Assembly (NCBI GenBank): GCA_963702305.1 | Contig: CAVPBX010000008.1 | Span: 62,001-126,000 of the forward strand | DNA length: 64,000 bases | Direction of reading: 5' to 3' | Source of the DNA: PALSA-693 sp963702305 | GTDB lineage: Bacteria > Actinomycetota > Acidimicrobiia > Acidimicrobiales > Palsa-688 | Shown here: positions 19,571 to 26,705 of the stretch, one piece after another | Layout of the letters: every line of letters starts with the position of its first letter | How positions within the stretch are numbered: position 1 is the first letter of the stretch | Made by a program: the position numbers and the translations under genes | Notes under the pieces: model-generated | The model's database searches: none | The model's input: only the letters and a program-made list of their open reading frames with translations | Told to the model about the DNA's origin: nothing

Positions 19571-22500
19571 CTACACGTTGCGGCGGTAGCGGCCTCCGAC
19601 CTCGAACAAGGCGTCGGTGATCTCGCCCAGGCTGCACACCCGGACGGCGTCCATGAGGACCGCGAACACGTTCCCCCCGTTGAGGGCGGTGTCCCGGAGC
19701 CGGTCCAGGACGGCCGGCCGCTCACCGGCGTGGGCGGCGTGGAAGGCGTCCAGCCGCTGCAGCTGGCTCTTTTTTTCCTGGTCGGTGGAGCGAGCCAACT
19801 CCAGGTGATCGGGCACGGAGTCGCCGGCCGGGTTGCGGAAGGTGTTGACCCCGATCAGCGGGAGGCTGCCGTCGTGCTTCTTCGACTCGTAGAGCATCGA
19901 CTCGTCCTGGATTCGGCCCCGCTGGTAGCCGGTCTCCATGGCGCCCAGGACGCCGCCGCGCTCGCTGATCCGGTCCAGTTCGGCCAGCACCGCCTCCTCG
20001 ACCAGATCCGTGAGGTCCTCCACTACGAAGCTGCCCTGGAGCGGGTTCTCGTTGCGGGCCAGCCCCCACTCCTGATTGATGATCATCTGGATGGCCAGGG
20101 CCCGGCGCACCGACTCCGTCGTCGGCGTGGTGACCGCCTCGTCATAGGCGTTGGTGTGCAGGCTGTTGGCGTTGTCGTAGATGGCGCAGAGGGCCTGCAG
20201 GGTGGTGCGGATGTCGTTGAAGGCCATCTCCTGGGCGTGCAGCGACCGCCCGGAAGTCTGGATGTGGTACTTGAGCTTCTGCGACCGGGGGTTGGCGCCG
20301 TAGCGATCGCGCATAGCCACGGCCCAGATGCGCCGGGCGACCCGGCCGATCACCGTGTACTCGGGGTCCATGCCGTTGGAGAAGAAGAAGGAGAAGCTCG
20401 GGGCGAAGGCGTCGATGTCCATGCCCCGGGCCAGGTAGGCCTCGACGTAGGTGAACCCGTTGGCCAGGGTGAACGCCAGCTGGCTGATGGGGTTGGCCCC
20501 GGCCTCGGCGATGTGGTACCCGGAGATGGACACGGAGTAGAAGTTGCGGACGTCGTGGTCGATGAACCACTCCTGCATGTCCGCCATGACCCGCAGGGAG
20601 AAGTCGGTCGAGAAGATGCAGGTGTTCTGGCCCTGGTCCTCCTTGAGGATGTCCGCCTGGACGGTACCGCGCACCTGCTGGAGGGTCCGGGCCGTCACCT
20701 GCGCCGGGTCCTCGTCAGGGAAGCGGGCCAGCTGATCGTCGATGGCAGTGTTGAGGAACATGGCCAGGATGGTGGGGGCCGGTCCGTTGATGGTCATGGA
20801 CACCGACGTGGCGGGATCGCACAGGTCGAAGCCGCGGTACAGCTCCTTCATGTCCTCGACGGTGGCGATGGACACGCCGGAGTTGCCGACCTTGCCGTAG
20901 ATGTCCGGGCGGCGAGCCGGGTCGAACCCGTACAGGGTGACCGAGTCGAACGCCGTTGACAGCCGGGTGGCGGGCTGGCCCTCCGAGAGCAGATGGAAGC
21001 GCCGGTTGGTGCGGAAGGCGTCGCCTTCGCCGGCGAACATGCGGGCCGGGTCCTCCCCCTCCCGCTTGAACGAGAACACCCCGGCGGTGTAGGGGAACTC
21101 TCCCGGCAGGTTCTCCTCGCGCAGCCACCGCAGCAGCTCGCCGTGGTCGGTGAAACGGGGCAGCGCCACCCGCGGTACCGGGGTGCCCGACAGGGACGGG
21201 CGGGACCGCTTCTCCGAGCGGTACAGGGCGGCCTTCGCCGGCCACGCGTCGAGCAGGGCCCGGCCCGCGGGGGAAAGCTCGGAGGTTTCGGCCAGACGTT
21301 CGACCTCGGCCGCGGCCTCGGACCGGCCCTCGTCGGCCAGGAGCTTCGTCACCTCCCGCAGCTGCTGGCCCTGCCGAGCCGCGGCGGCCTCACGGGCAGT
21401 GGAACGGTGATAATCGCGCACCGTCTCGGCGATCTCGGCCAGATAGCGGGTGCGCTCCGGCGCCACGATGGCCTGACCGCGCGTCGAGGTCCGGGTGGTG
21501 ACCGCGGGCAGCACGCCGGCGGCCACGTGCAACCCGTGGGCGGCGAGGGCGGCCCGGAGGAATTGGTAGAGGGCGGTGACGCCGTCGTCGTTGAAGCGGC
21601 TGGCGACGGTCCCGAACACCGGCAGGTCGTCGAGGACCACACCGGGGTGTTCACCGTTTCGGGCCAGCTGCCGGCGTACGTCTCGCAGGGCGTCCTCGCC
21701 GCCCCGACGTTCGAACTTGTTGATGGCCACCGCGCCGGCGAAGTCCAGCATGTCGATCTTCTCCAGCTGGGACGCGGCCCCGAATTCCGGGGTCATGACG
21801 TAGAGCGAGAAGTCGACGTGGGGGACCACCGCGGCGTCCCCCTGGCCGATCCCCGGTGTCTCCACCATGACCAGGTCGAATCCGGCCGCCCGGCAGGCCG
21901 CGATGGCTTCGTCCAGGCTGGCGGGCAGCTCGTGCCCGGACCCTCTCGTGGCGAAGGACCTGAAGTACACCCGCCCGCCCAGACTGGCCGACCCGCCTCC
22001 TTCCCCGCTGTCGGCGCCGCCCGCGCCGGTCCCGGCGCCCGCCCCGCTGTCGATGGCGTTCATCCGGATGCGGTCGCCGAGCAGCGCCCCCCCACCCTTG
22101 CGCCGGGTGGGATCGACGGCGAGGATGGCCAGGCGCAGCTTGTCTTCCTGGTCGAGGCGGAAGCGGCGGACGAGTTCGTCGGTGAGCGAGGACTTGCCCG
22201 AGCCGCCCGTCCCGGTGATGCCCAGCACCGGCGCCGGGTGGTTGGCCGCGGCCCGGGTGATGACTTCGACGGCGGCGGCCTCCAGCCGGCCCGCCTCCGC
22301 CGCGGTGATCACCCGGGCCAGGGCCCGGTGATCGCCGGCCAACAGCGCGTCCAGGTCGCCGGCGCCCGGCGGGTCCAGGGCGCGGTCGCACTCCACGATC
22401 ATGGAATTGACCATGGCGGCCAAGCCCATCGACTGACCATCCTGGGGCGAGAAGATGCGCGCCACTCCATAGGCCTGCAGCTCGGCGATCTCGGCCGCCA

Positions 22501-22828
22501 CGATGGTGCCGCCGCCCCCGCCGTACACCCGGATGTCACCGCGGCCGGCGGCCCGCAGCCGGTCCACCAGGTACCGAAAATACTCGACGTGGCCGCCCTG
22601 GTAGGAGCTGACCGCCACCCCCTGCACGTCCTCCTGCAAGGCGGCCGTCACCACCTCGTCCACGGAGCGGTTGTGGCCCAGATGGATGACCTCGGCGCCC
22701 TGCGCCTGCAGTAGCCGGCGCATGATGTTGATGGCGGCGTCGTGGCCGTCGAACAGGCTCGCCGCGGTCACGAAACGGACCGGGTGGGTGGGCCGGTGCA
22801 GCGCTGGGGGGTCCTGGGTGGCGGACAT
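19571..22828 (-). CDS. icmF: Fused isobutyryl-CoA mutase IcmF
   Basis: A 1085-residue fusion in the IcmF order. The B12-binding domain is first (D-G-H-D-A-A, His29 as cobalt ligand), then a MeaI-type G-protein chaperone (P-loop G-T-G-G-S-G-K-S at 206-213), then the large substrate-binding mutase domain. It interconverts isobutyryl-CoA and n-butyryl-CoA (some members also pivalyl/isovaleryl-CoA) with adenosylcobalamin. Odd: a Gly/Ala/Ser/Asp-rich insert of about 26 residues (260-285) separates GDRIRMNAI from V-Y-F-R-S-F-A-T-R in the G domain, a region normally joined by a few residues. It is divergent from the Fur-family gene and downstream of a 12-bp palindrome. Fits the branched-chain acyl-CoA metabolism elsewhere in the window. 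Confidence 0.93.
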   Translation of the reverse strand: MSATQDPPALHRPTHPVRFVTAASLFDGHDAAINIMRRLLQAQGAEVIHLGHNRSVDEVVTAALQEDVQGVAVSSYQGGHVEYFRYLVDRLRAAGRGDIRVYGGGGGTIVAAEIAELQAYGVARIFSPQDGQSMGLAAMVNSMIVECDRALDPPGAGDLDALLAGDHRALARVITAAEAGRLEAAAVEVITRAAANHPAPVLGITGTGGSGKSSLTDELVRRFRLDQEDKLRLAILAVDPTRRKGGGALLGDRIRMNAIDSGAGAGTGAGGADSGEGGGSASLGGRVYFRSFATRGSGHELPASLDEAIAACRAAGFDLVMVETPGIGQGDAAVVPHVDFSLYVMTPEFGAASQLEKIDMLDFAGAVAINKFERRGGEDALRDVRRQLARNGEHPGVVLDDLPVFGTVASRFNDDGVTALYQFLRAALAAHGLHVAAGVLPAVTTRTSTRGQAIVAPERTRYLAEIAETVRDYHRSTAREAAAARQGQQLREVTKLLADEGRSEAAAEVERLAETSELSPAGRALLDAWPAKAALYRSEKRSRPSLSGTPVPRVALPRFTDHGELLRWLREENLPGEFPYTAGVFSFKREGEDPARMFAGEGDAFRTNRRFHLLSEGQPATRLSTAFDSVTLYGFDPARRPDIYGKVGNSGVSIATVEDMKELYRGFDLCDPATSVSMTINGPAPTILAMFLNTAIDDQLARFPDEDPAQVTARTLQQVRGTVQADILKEDQGQNTCIFSTDFSLRVMADMQEWFIDHDVRNFYSVSISGYHIAEAGANPISQLAFTLANGFTYVEAYLARGMDIDAFAPSFSFFFSNGMDPEYTVIGRVARRIWAVAMRDRYGANPRSQKLKYHIQTSGRSLHAQEMAFNDIRTTLQALCAIYDNANSLHTNAYDEAVTTPTTESVRRALAIQMIINQEWGLARNENPLQGSFVVEDLTDLVEEAVLAELDRISERGGVLGAMETGYQRGRIQDESMLYESKKHDGSLPLIGVNTFRNPAGDSVPDHLELARSTDQEKKSQLQRLDAFHAAHAGERPAVLDRLRDTALNGGNVFAVLMDAVRVCSLGEITDALFEVGGRYRRNV

Positions 22829-22850
22829 CCCCCTGAGCGTACCACGAAGC

Positions 22851-22862
22851 TAGGACGTCCTA
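22851..22862. promoter_or_regulatory. 12-bp perfect palindrome upstream of icmF
   Basis: TAGGACGTCCTA, perfectly symmetric, 22 bp upstream of the icmF start codon. Position fits a repressor operator over the icmF promoter or leader. The regulator is not identified; it differs from the Fur-box-like site 38 bp further on. Confidence 0.45.
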
Positions 22863-22899
22863 CTAAACGGGTGGGGAACCCGACAGCCCGGATATAGTT

Positions 22900-22914
22900 T
22901 GAGACTGAGTCTCA
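22900..22914 (+). promoter_or_regulatory. Fur-box-like 7-1-7 palindrome
   Basis: TGAGACT-G-AGTCTCA is a perfect 7-1-7 inverted repeat. It keeps the outer TGA/TCA and the inner A and T positions of the 7-1-7 site bound by Fur, Zur and PerR proteins. It lies 68 bp upstream of the fur-family gene and overlaps the -35 region expected for the TATGAT element at 22932, so it is a likely autoregulatory operator. It may also affect the divergent icmF gene. Confidence 0.7.
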
Positions 22915-22931
22915 CCCACGACCGGGTCGAG

Positions 22932-22970
22932 TATGATGGCTGAGGGGCCTATCGGCCCCGGAGAAGGGAG
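22932..22970 (+). promoter_or_regulatory. -10 element, leader hairpin and ribosome-binding site of the fur-family gene
   Basis: TATGAT at 22932-22937 resembles a -10 hexamer. A six-base GGGGCC/GGCCCC hairpin with loop TATC (22944-22959) follows, then the ribosome-binding site AGAAGGGAG (about 22962-22970). The hairpin would lie in or at the start of the transcript, just ahead of the Shine-Dalgarno sequence. Confidence 0.5.
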
Positions 22971-22981
22971 CGACAGAGTCC

Positions 22982-23434
22982 GTGATGCGTGTGCCCGCCG
23001 GTGACGACGAGCTGCACGAGGTGGTCGAGTATCGGCTACGGCGCGCCGATCAGCGGTACACGAACGGGCGGCGGGCCATCATCGACGTCCTGCTGGCCGC
23101 CGGCGATCCGGTGAGCATCGGCGACATCGCCGGGCGCCTACCCGACTTGCCGCGCAGCTCGGCTTACCGCCACCTGCTCGACCTGCAGACGGCCGGTGTG
23201 GTGCGACGGGTGGCGGCCAACGACGAGTTCGCCCGCTTCGAGCTGGCCGAGGACCTCACCGAACACCACCACCACCTCCTGTGTGTCAACTGCGGCAAGG
23301 TCATCGACGTCACCCCGACGGCCGACTTCGAGCGCAGCGTCGCCAAGACCGTCGATCAGCTCGCCGCCGCCGCCGGCTTTCTGCCGCACAGCCACCGCCT
23401 CGACATTCTCGGACTCTGCGCCGACTGCCGATAA
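22982..23434 (+). CDS. Fur-family metal-responsive regulator
   Basis: A 150-residue Fur/Zur/PerR-type repressor. The N-terminal winged helix runs to about residue 80 (S-S-A-Y-R-H-L-L-D-L as recognition helix). The dimerisation domain carries a run of four His (TEHHHHLLC) and two C-x-x-C pairs (CVNC and the C-terminal CADC) forming the structural Zn site. Which metal or peroxide it senses cannot be read with confidence. GTG 22982 or ATG 22985 are both possible given the upstream AGAAGGGAG. It is divergent from icmF across 150 bp that hold two palindromes. Confidence 0.88.
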   Translation: MMRVPAGDDELHEVVEYRLRRADQRYTNGRRAIIDVLLAAGDPVSIGDIAGRLPDLPRSSAYRHLLDLQTAGVVRRVAANDEFARFELAEDLTEHHHHLLCVNCGKVIDVTPTADFERSVAKTVDQLAAAAGFLPHSHRLDILGLCADCR

Positions 23435-23457
23435 CGGGGCGGCACCGAACCCTCAGC

Positions 23458-23628
23458 TCAGGCGGCCGACTCGTCAGTCCGGAGCGGCGCCACGTACTGC
23501 GTTCCCCGTCGATGGTGATCGGCTCGCGCCAGCTCGCGGAACATCCGCACGGCCGCGGCCGGGCTGAGCGTATCGAGCCCAGCCTCGTCCACTTGGGGCA
23601 GGTCGGGCAGGGCTCGGGGCCCAGTCAT
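23458..23628 (-). CDS. Possible 56-residue hypothetical protein
   Basis: The ATG at 23628 opens a short frame with low-complexity-free, mixed-polarity sequence (L-P-D-L-P-Q-V-D-E-A-G-L-D near the start, R-M-F-R-E-L-A-R-A in the middle). No ribosome-binding site is visible, and there is no recognised family. It lies in the 313-bp stretch between the fur-family gene and the small membrane protein gene, where I see nothing else. It may be chance open sequence. Confidence 0.25.
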   Translation of the reverse strand: MTGPRALPDLPQVDEAGLDTLSPAAAVRMFRELARADHHRRGTQYVAPLRTDESAA

Positions 23629-23747
23629 CGGCGGGCGAGGAGGGCGGCGAACATGCAACCAACGGTGCCAGGTCGGTCCCACGTCCGTCCCCACGGACGC
23701 CCAACCGTTGCCCAAGAGCGGCCTCGCCGGGTCGTAGGGTGGGCGCC

Positions 23748-23975
23748 GTGCTCACCGTATATGGCGCCACCGTCCTGACCTTCATGATGGTCATGTACGC
23801 CCTTGAGCGCCGCCACCGCTATTTCGTGCTGGCCTTCGCGGTGGGCTGTGCGCTGTCAGCGAGCTACGGCTTCTTGAGCGGGGCGTGGCCCTTCGGTGTG
23901 GTCGAGGGGATCTGGTCCGTGATCGCGGTGCACCGGTACTCCCAGAGCGTCGCGGCCTCGTCGACCGGGACGTGA
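23748..23975 (+). CDS. Small two-helix membrane protein
   Basis: About 75 residues with two hydrophobic helices. The first is followed by the basic E-R-R-H-R-Y-F, the second contains Y-G-F-L-S-G-A-W-P-F-G-V-V-E-G-I-W. This last pattern recurs in small hypothetical membrane proteins of many bacteria, so the frame is probably real. Function unknown. GTG 23748 fits best; another GTG lies three codons upstream. Confidence 0.6.
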   Translation: MLTVYGATVLTFMMVMYALERRHRYFVLAFAVGCALSASYGFLSGAWPFGVVEGIWSVIAVHRYSQSVAASSTGT

Positions 23976-23995
23976 CCCCGCGCCGGCCTCGTCGA

Positions 23996-24382
23996 TCAGG
24001 TGGCCTCGACCATAAACTGTCCGGGTTCGGTGATGGTGATGACGCCTCCCCACATGCACTGGCAGGTGCAGGTGTTCGTCAGCGCCGGCATCTCGGTGAT
24101 CGTCACCGACACCGCGCCCGGGACCCACGGGGTGGTGGTGGCGGGTACGCACGGCATGGGCGTCAGCACCCCGAGGGCGGCGGTAGTCGCCGTCGCGACT
24201 TCAGGGTTGCTGATGGTGCTGCACATGCCGAAGGTCGGGATGTTGTCCATCGGAACGAAATCCATGATGGTCGCGGCGGGCAGGCCGCCGGCGGTAACGC
24301 CCGTAGGGGTGGCGTTGAGCGGGGCGGGCGTCACCCCGAATGAGCATGTCATCATGGCCCCCGTTACGACCTGCTGCCCCAT
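23996..24382 (-). CDS. DUF4280 (PAAR-like) protein
   Basis: A 128-residue protein with the DUF4280 pattern: an early M-T-C-S-F-G, P-T-F-G-M-C-S, G-V-L-T-P-M-P-C-V-P, W-V-P-G, and a late C-M-W-G-G-V-I-T-I-T-E-P-G. Conserved cysteines and glycines suggest a metal-stabilised cone like PAAR proteins, which tip the spikes of contractile injection systems. No other injection-system gene (sheath, baseplate, VgrG) is in the window, so it is an orphan here. A good AAGGAG ribosome-binding site precedes the ATG. Divergent from the PhyH gene (about 60 bp). Confidence 0.75.
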   Translation of the reverse strand: MGQQVVTGAMMTCSFGVTPAPLNATPTGVTAGGLPAATIMDFVPMDNIPTFGMCSTISNPEVATATTAALGVLTPMPCVPATTTPWVPGAVSVTITEMPALTNTCTCQCMWGGVITITEPGQFMVEAT

Positions 24383-24442
24383 GATCGACTCCTTCCGCTA
24401 CGCGGCAGCATACAACCCCTGGGCGGGGCCCCGCTGGTGACG

Positions 24443-25069
24443 ATGGCCGCGCCCCCGACCCGATACCGGCGGGACGGCTTCGTGGTGATCCCGGCGCTCC
24501 TGGACGACGTCACCGTGGCCGGGTGCGTCGAGCACCTTCGCCACCTGCGGGCTGATCCGGCCCTGACCGGACCCCTGGTGACGGCCCCCTTGGAGCGCGA
24601 CGGCTTCCTGGCCGGGATGACGGACGATCCCCGGCTGTCGGCCCTCGCCGGCTGCCTCCTCGGGTCCGACCCGTTGGCGTTCGGCTGCACCTACATCGTC
24701 AAGGAGCCCGGCGGGCGGCATCCGGTGTGGTGGCACCAGGACGGTCATCCGTGGCGGACCCAGCTGGGTATCGCCGAGGCGGTCACGCTGTGGATCGCCC
24801 TCGACCCGGCGGACGGACACAACGGTGGCCTGCGAGTGATCCCCGGCAGCCACGTCCTGCCCGCCCAGCCCCTACGCCCCAGCCCGAACGCGGCCGGCGT
24901 GTTCGGCGGCGAGATCGACCCCGGCCTGGTGGACGACACCCTCGCCTGCCAGCTGACCTTGGCGCCGGGCGACGTCGCCGCCCACCATCCCAACCTGATC
25001 CACGGCTCCCTGCCCAACCGGTCGGCGCAACCCCGGCGGGCCCTGGCGGTCCGGTATCGCCCGGGGTAA
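24443..25069 (+). CDS. Phytanoyl-CoA dioxygenase (PhyH) family oxygenase
   Basis: A 208-residue Fe(II)/2-oxoglutarate-type oxygenase. The iron-binding H-x-D is W-W-H-Q-D-G (His98, Asp100) and the distal histidine is in N-L-I-H-G-S (His187), with an Arg further on (about 199) that could bind 2-oxoglutarate. R-V-I-P-G-S-H is the usual PhyH core strand. Short for the family (about 290), with a reduced N-terminal part. Substrate unknown. Start ATG 24443 (GTG 24437 also possible); no clear ribosome-binding site. Confidence 0.8.
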   Translation: MAAPPTRYRRDGFVVIPALLDDVTVAGCVEHLRHLRADPALTGPLVTAPLERDGFLAGMTDDPRLSALAGCLLGSDPLAFGCTYIVKEPGGRHPVWWHQDGHPWRTQLGIAEAVTLWIALDPADGHNGGLRVIPGSHVLPAQPLRPSPNAAGVFGGEIDPGLVDDTLACQLTLAPGDVAAHHPNLIHGSLPNRSAQPRRALAVRYRPG

Positions 25070-25138
25070 CCCCCGGCCGGCTTTGGCGGCGCCGCGACTA
25101 CCATCCCCGCGGGCCCCGACCGCAAAGGAGTGCGCCGC

Positions 25139-25594
25139 ATGAGCGATCCCGTCGTGCCTCTCCTTGCGGAGCGGGCGTGCGAGCGGCTCGTCCTCGAGTA
25201 CGCCCGCTTGGTCGACAGCGGGCACGCGGCCGACGTCGCCGATCTCTTTACCGCTGATGGCGAATGGGTGGGCGCCGACGGGGGCGGCATGCACGGCCAG
25301 CAGGAGATCCGGGCCGCCTTCACCGCCCGCCAGGCGGTGACCCGGCGCCAATCCCGCCACGTCATGACCAACGTCATCGTCGATGTCGCCGGACCGGACA
25401 CCGCCACGGGGATCGCGTACCTCATCAACTTCCGTCACGACGCGGCCGGCGACGTGGCCGCCCACCCGGCCCCGGCGGATCACCCGAAGTACGTGGGTGA
25501 CTACCATCTGACGTTCCGTCGGATCGACGGGCGCTGGTACATCGCAACCCTGCGCTTCGACCTGGCGTTCCTCCGGCGGCGCCGCGACTCCTGA
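25139..25594 (+). CDS. SnoaL/NTF2-like small protein
   Basis: A 151-residue protein of the SnoaL-like, cystatin-like cone fold. It has E-Y-A-R-L-V-D-S-G-H followed by F-T-A-D-G-E-W, H-G-Q-Q-E-I-R-A-A-F, and a central H-V-M-T-N segment; the C-terminus has Y-H-L-T-F-R-R-I-D-G-R-W. Such proteins may be isomerases, dehydratases or ligand-binding proteins; nothing nearby fixes the role. ATG 25139 was chosen because AAAGGAG lies eight bases upstream; an earlier GTG at 25130 overlaps this site. Confidence 0.7.
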   Translation: MSDPVVPLLAERACERLVLEYARLVDSGHAADVADLFTADGEWVGADGGGMHGQQEIRAAFTARQAVTRRQSRHVMTNVIVDVAGPDTATGIAYLINFRHDAAGDVAAHPAPADHPKYVGDYHLTFRRIDGRWYIATLRFDLAFLRRRRDS

Positions 25595-25604
25595 CGACGG
25601 GGCG

Positions 25605-25619
25605 ACCCCGGATCGGGGT
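25605..25619. terminator. Hairpin between convergent genes
   Basis: ACCCCG-GAT-CGGGGT, a perfect six-base stem and three-base loop in the 24-bp gap between the SnoaL-like stop and the stop codon of the convergent dehydrogenase gene. It could terminate both transcripts. Confidence 0.55.
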
Positions 25620-26704
25620 TACAGGACGACGACCGACCGGAGCACCTCGCCGCGCTGCATGCGAGCGAAGGCCTCCTCGACCCCGCCCAGGTCGATGGTC
25701 TCGCTGACGAAACCATCGAGGTCCAGCCGGCCGGACAGGTACAGGTCGATGAGCATGGGGAAGTCGCGCGACGGCAGGCAGTCGCCGTACCAGGACGACT
25801 TGAGCGCCCCGCCGCGGCCAAACAGCTCGATCATCGGCAGCTCGATCGTCATGGACGGGTCCGGCACCCCTACCTGCACGAGGGTCCCGGCCAGGTCGCG
25901 AGCGAAGAACGCCTGCCGGTAGGTCTCCGGCCGCCCGACGGCTTCGATCACCACGTCGGCGCCGAACCCACCGGTGAGCTCCTTGACCGCCTCGACGGCG
26001 TCGACCAGGCCGCTGTTGACCGTGTGGGTGGCACCGAAGCGACGCGCCCATTCGAGTTTGCGATCGTCGATGTCCACGGCCACGATCACCCGCGCCCCGG
26101 CCAGGGAGGCGCCGGCGATGGCCGCGTCGCCCACTCCCCCGCACCCGAACACCGCCACCGTGTCGCCCCGGCCCACGCCGCCGGTGTTGACCGCGGCGCC
26201 GAACCCGGCCATCACCCCGCAGCCGATCAGGCCGGCCGCCTCCGGCCGGGCCGCGGCATCGACGACGACGGCCTGGCCCGCGGCCACCAAGGTCTTCTCC
26301 GCGAAGGCCCCGATCCCGAGGGCGGGGGCCAGTGGCGTGCCGTCCTCGAGGGTCATGGGCTGGGCGGCGTTGGCGCTGTCGAAGCAATACCAGGGGCGCC
26401 CCCGCCGGCACGAACGGCAGGCGCCGCACGGTGCCCGCCAGGCCAGCACCACGTAGTCACCCGGTGCCACGTGGTCGACCCCGGTTCCGACCGCCTCGAC
26501 CGTGCCCGCGGCTTCGTGGCCGAGGAGGAAGGGGAAGTCGTCGTTGATCGATCCCTCGCGGTAGTGGAGGTCGGTGTGGCAGACACCGCAGGCGCGCACC
26601 GCCACCAGCGCCTCGCCCGGACCGGGATCGGGCACGACCACGGTCTCGACCGTGACGGGCGCACCTTTTTCCAAGGCCACCACACCCCGCACCGAGTGAG
26701 GCAT
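25619..26704 (-). CDS. mscR: S-(hydroxymethyl)mycothiol dehydrogenase (MscR-type)
   Basis: A 361-residue zinc alcohol dehydrogenase of the exact length of mycothiol-dependent formaldehyde dehydrogenases. The catalytic Zn region is A-C-G-V-C-H-T-D (Cys39) with G-H-E-A-A-G; the structural Zn site is C-G-A-C-R-S-C...C (C-Y/W-Y-C-F-D). The NAD site is G-C-G-G-V-G-D-A-A. Segments such as P-W-Y-C-F-D and A-L-K-S-S-W-Y-G-D-C are typical of this group. It oxidises the adduct of formaldehyde and mycothiol, implying a mycothiol-making actinobacterium. It follows the fused E1 gene by one base. Confidence 0.88.
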   Translation of the reverse strand: MPHSVRGVVALEKGAPVTVETVVVPDPGPGEALVAVRACGVCHTDLHYREGSINDDFPFLLGHEAAGTVEAVGTGVDHVAPGDYVVLAWRAPCGACRSCRRGRPWYCFDSANAAQPMTLEDGTPLAPALGIGAFAEKTLVAAGQAVVVDAAARPEAAGLIGCGVMAGFGAAVNTGGVGRGDTVAVFGCGGVGDAAIAGASLAGARVIVAVDIDDRKLEWARRFGATHTVNSGLVDAVEAVKELTGGFGADVVIEAVGRPETYRQAFFARDLAGTLVQVGVPDPSMTIELPMIELFGRGGALKSSWYGDCLPSRDFPMLIDLYLSGRLDLDGFVSETIDLGGVEEAFARMQRGEVLRSVVVL

Positions 26705-26705
26705 C

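Noticed and set aside
22829..22981. Cobalamin riboswitch upstream of icmF
   Set aside because: The gap is too short and lacks a B12-box-like segment; the palindromes are more likely protein sites.
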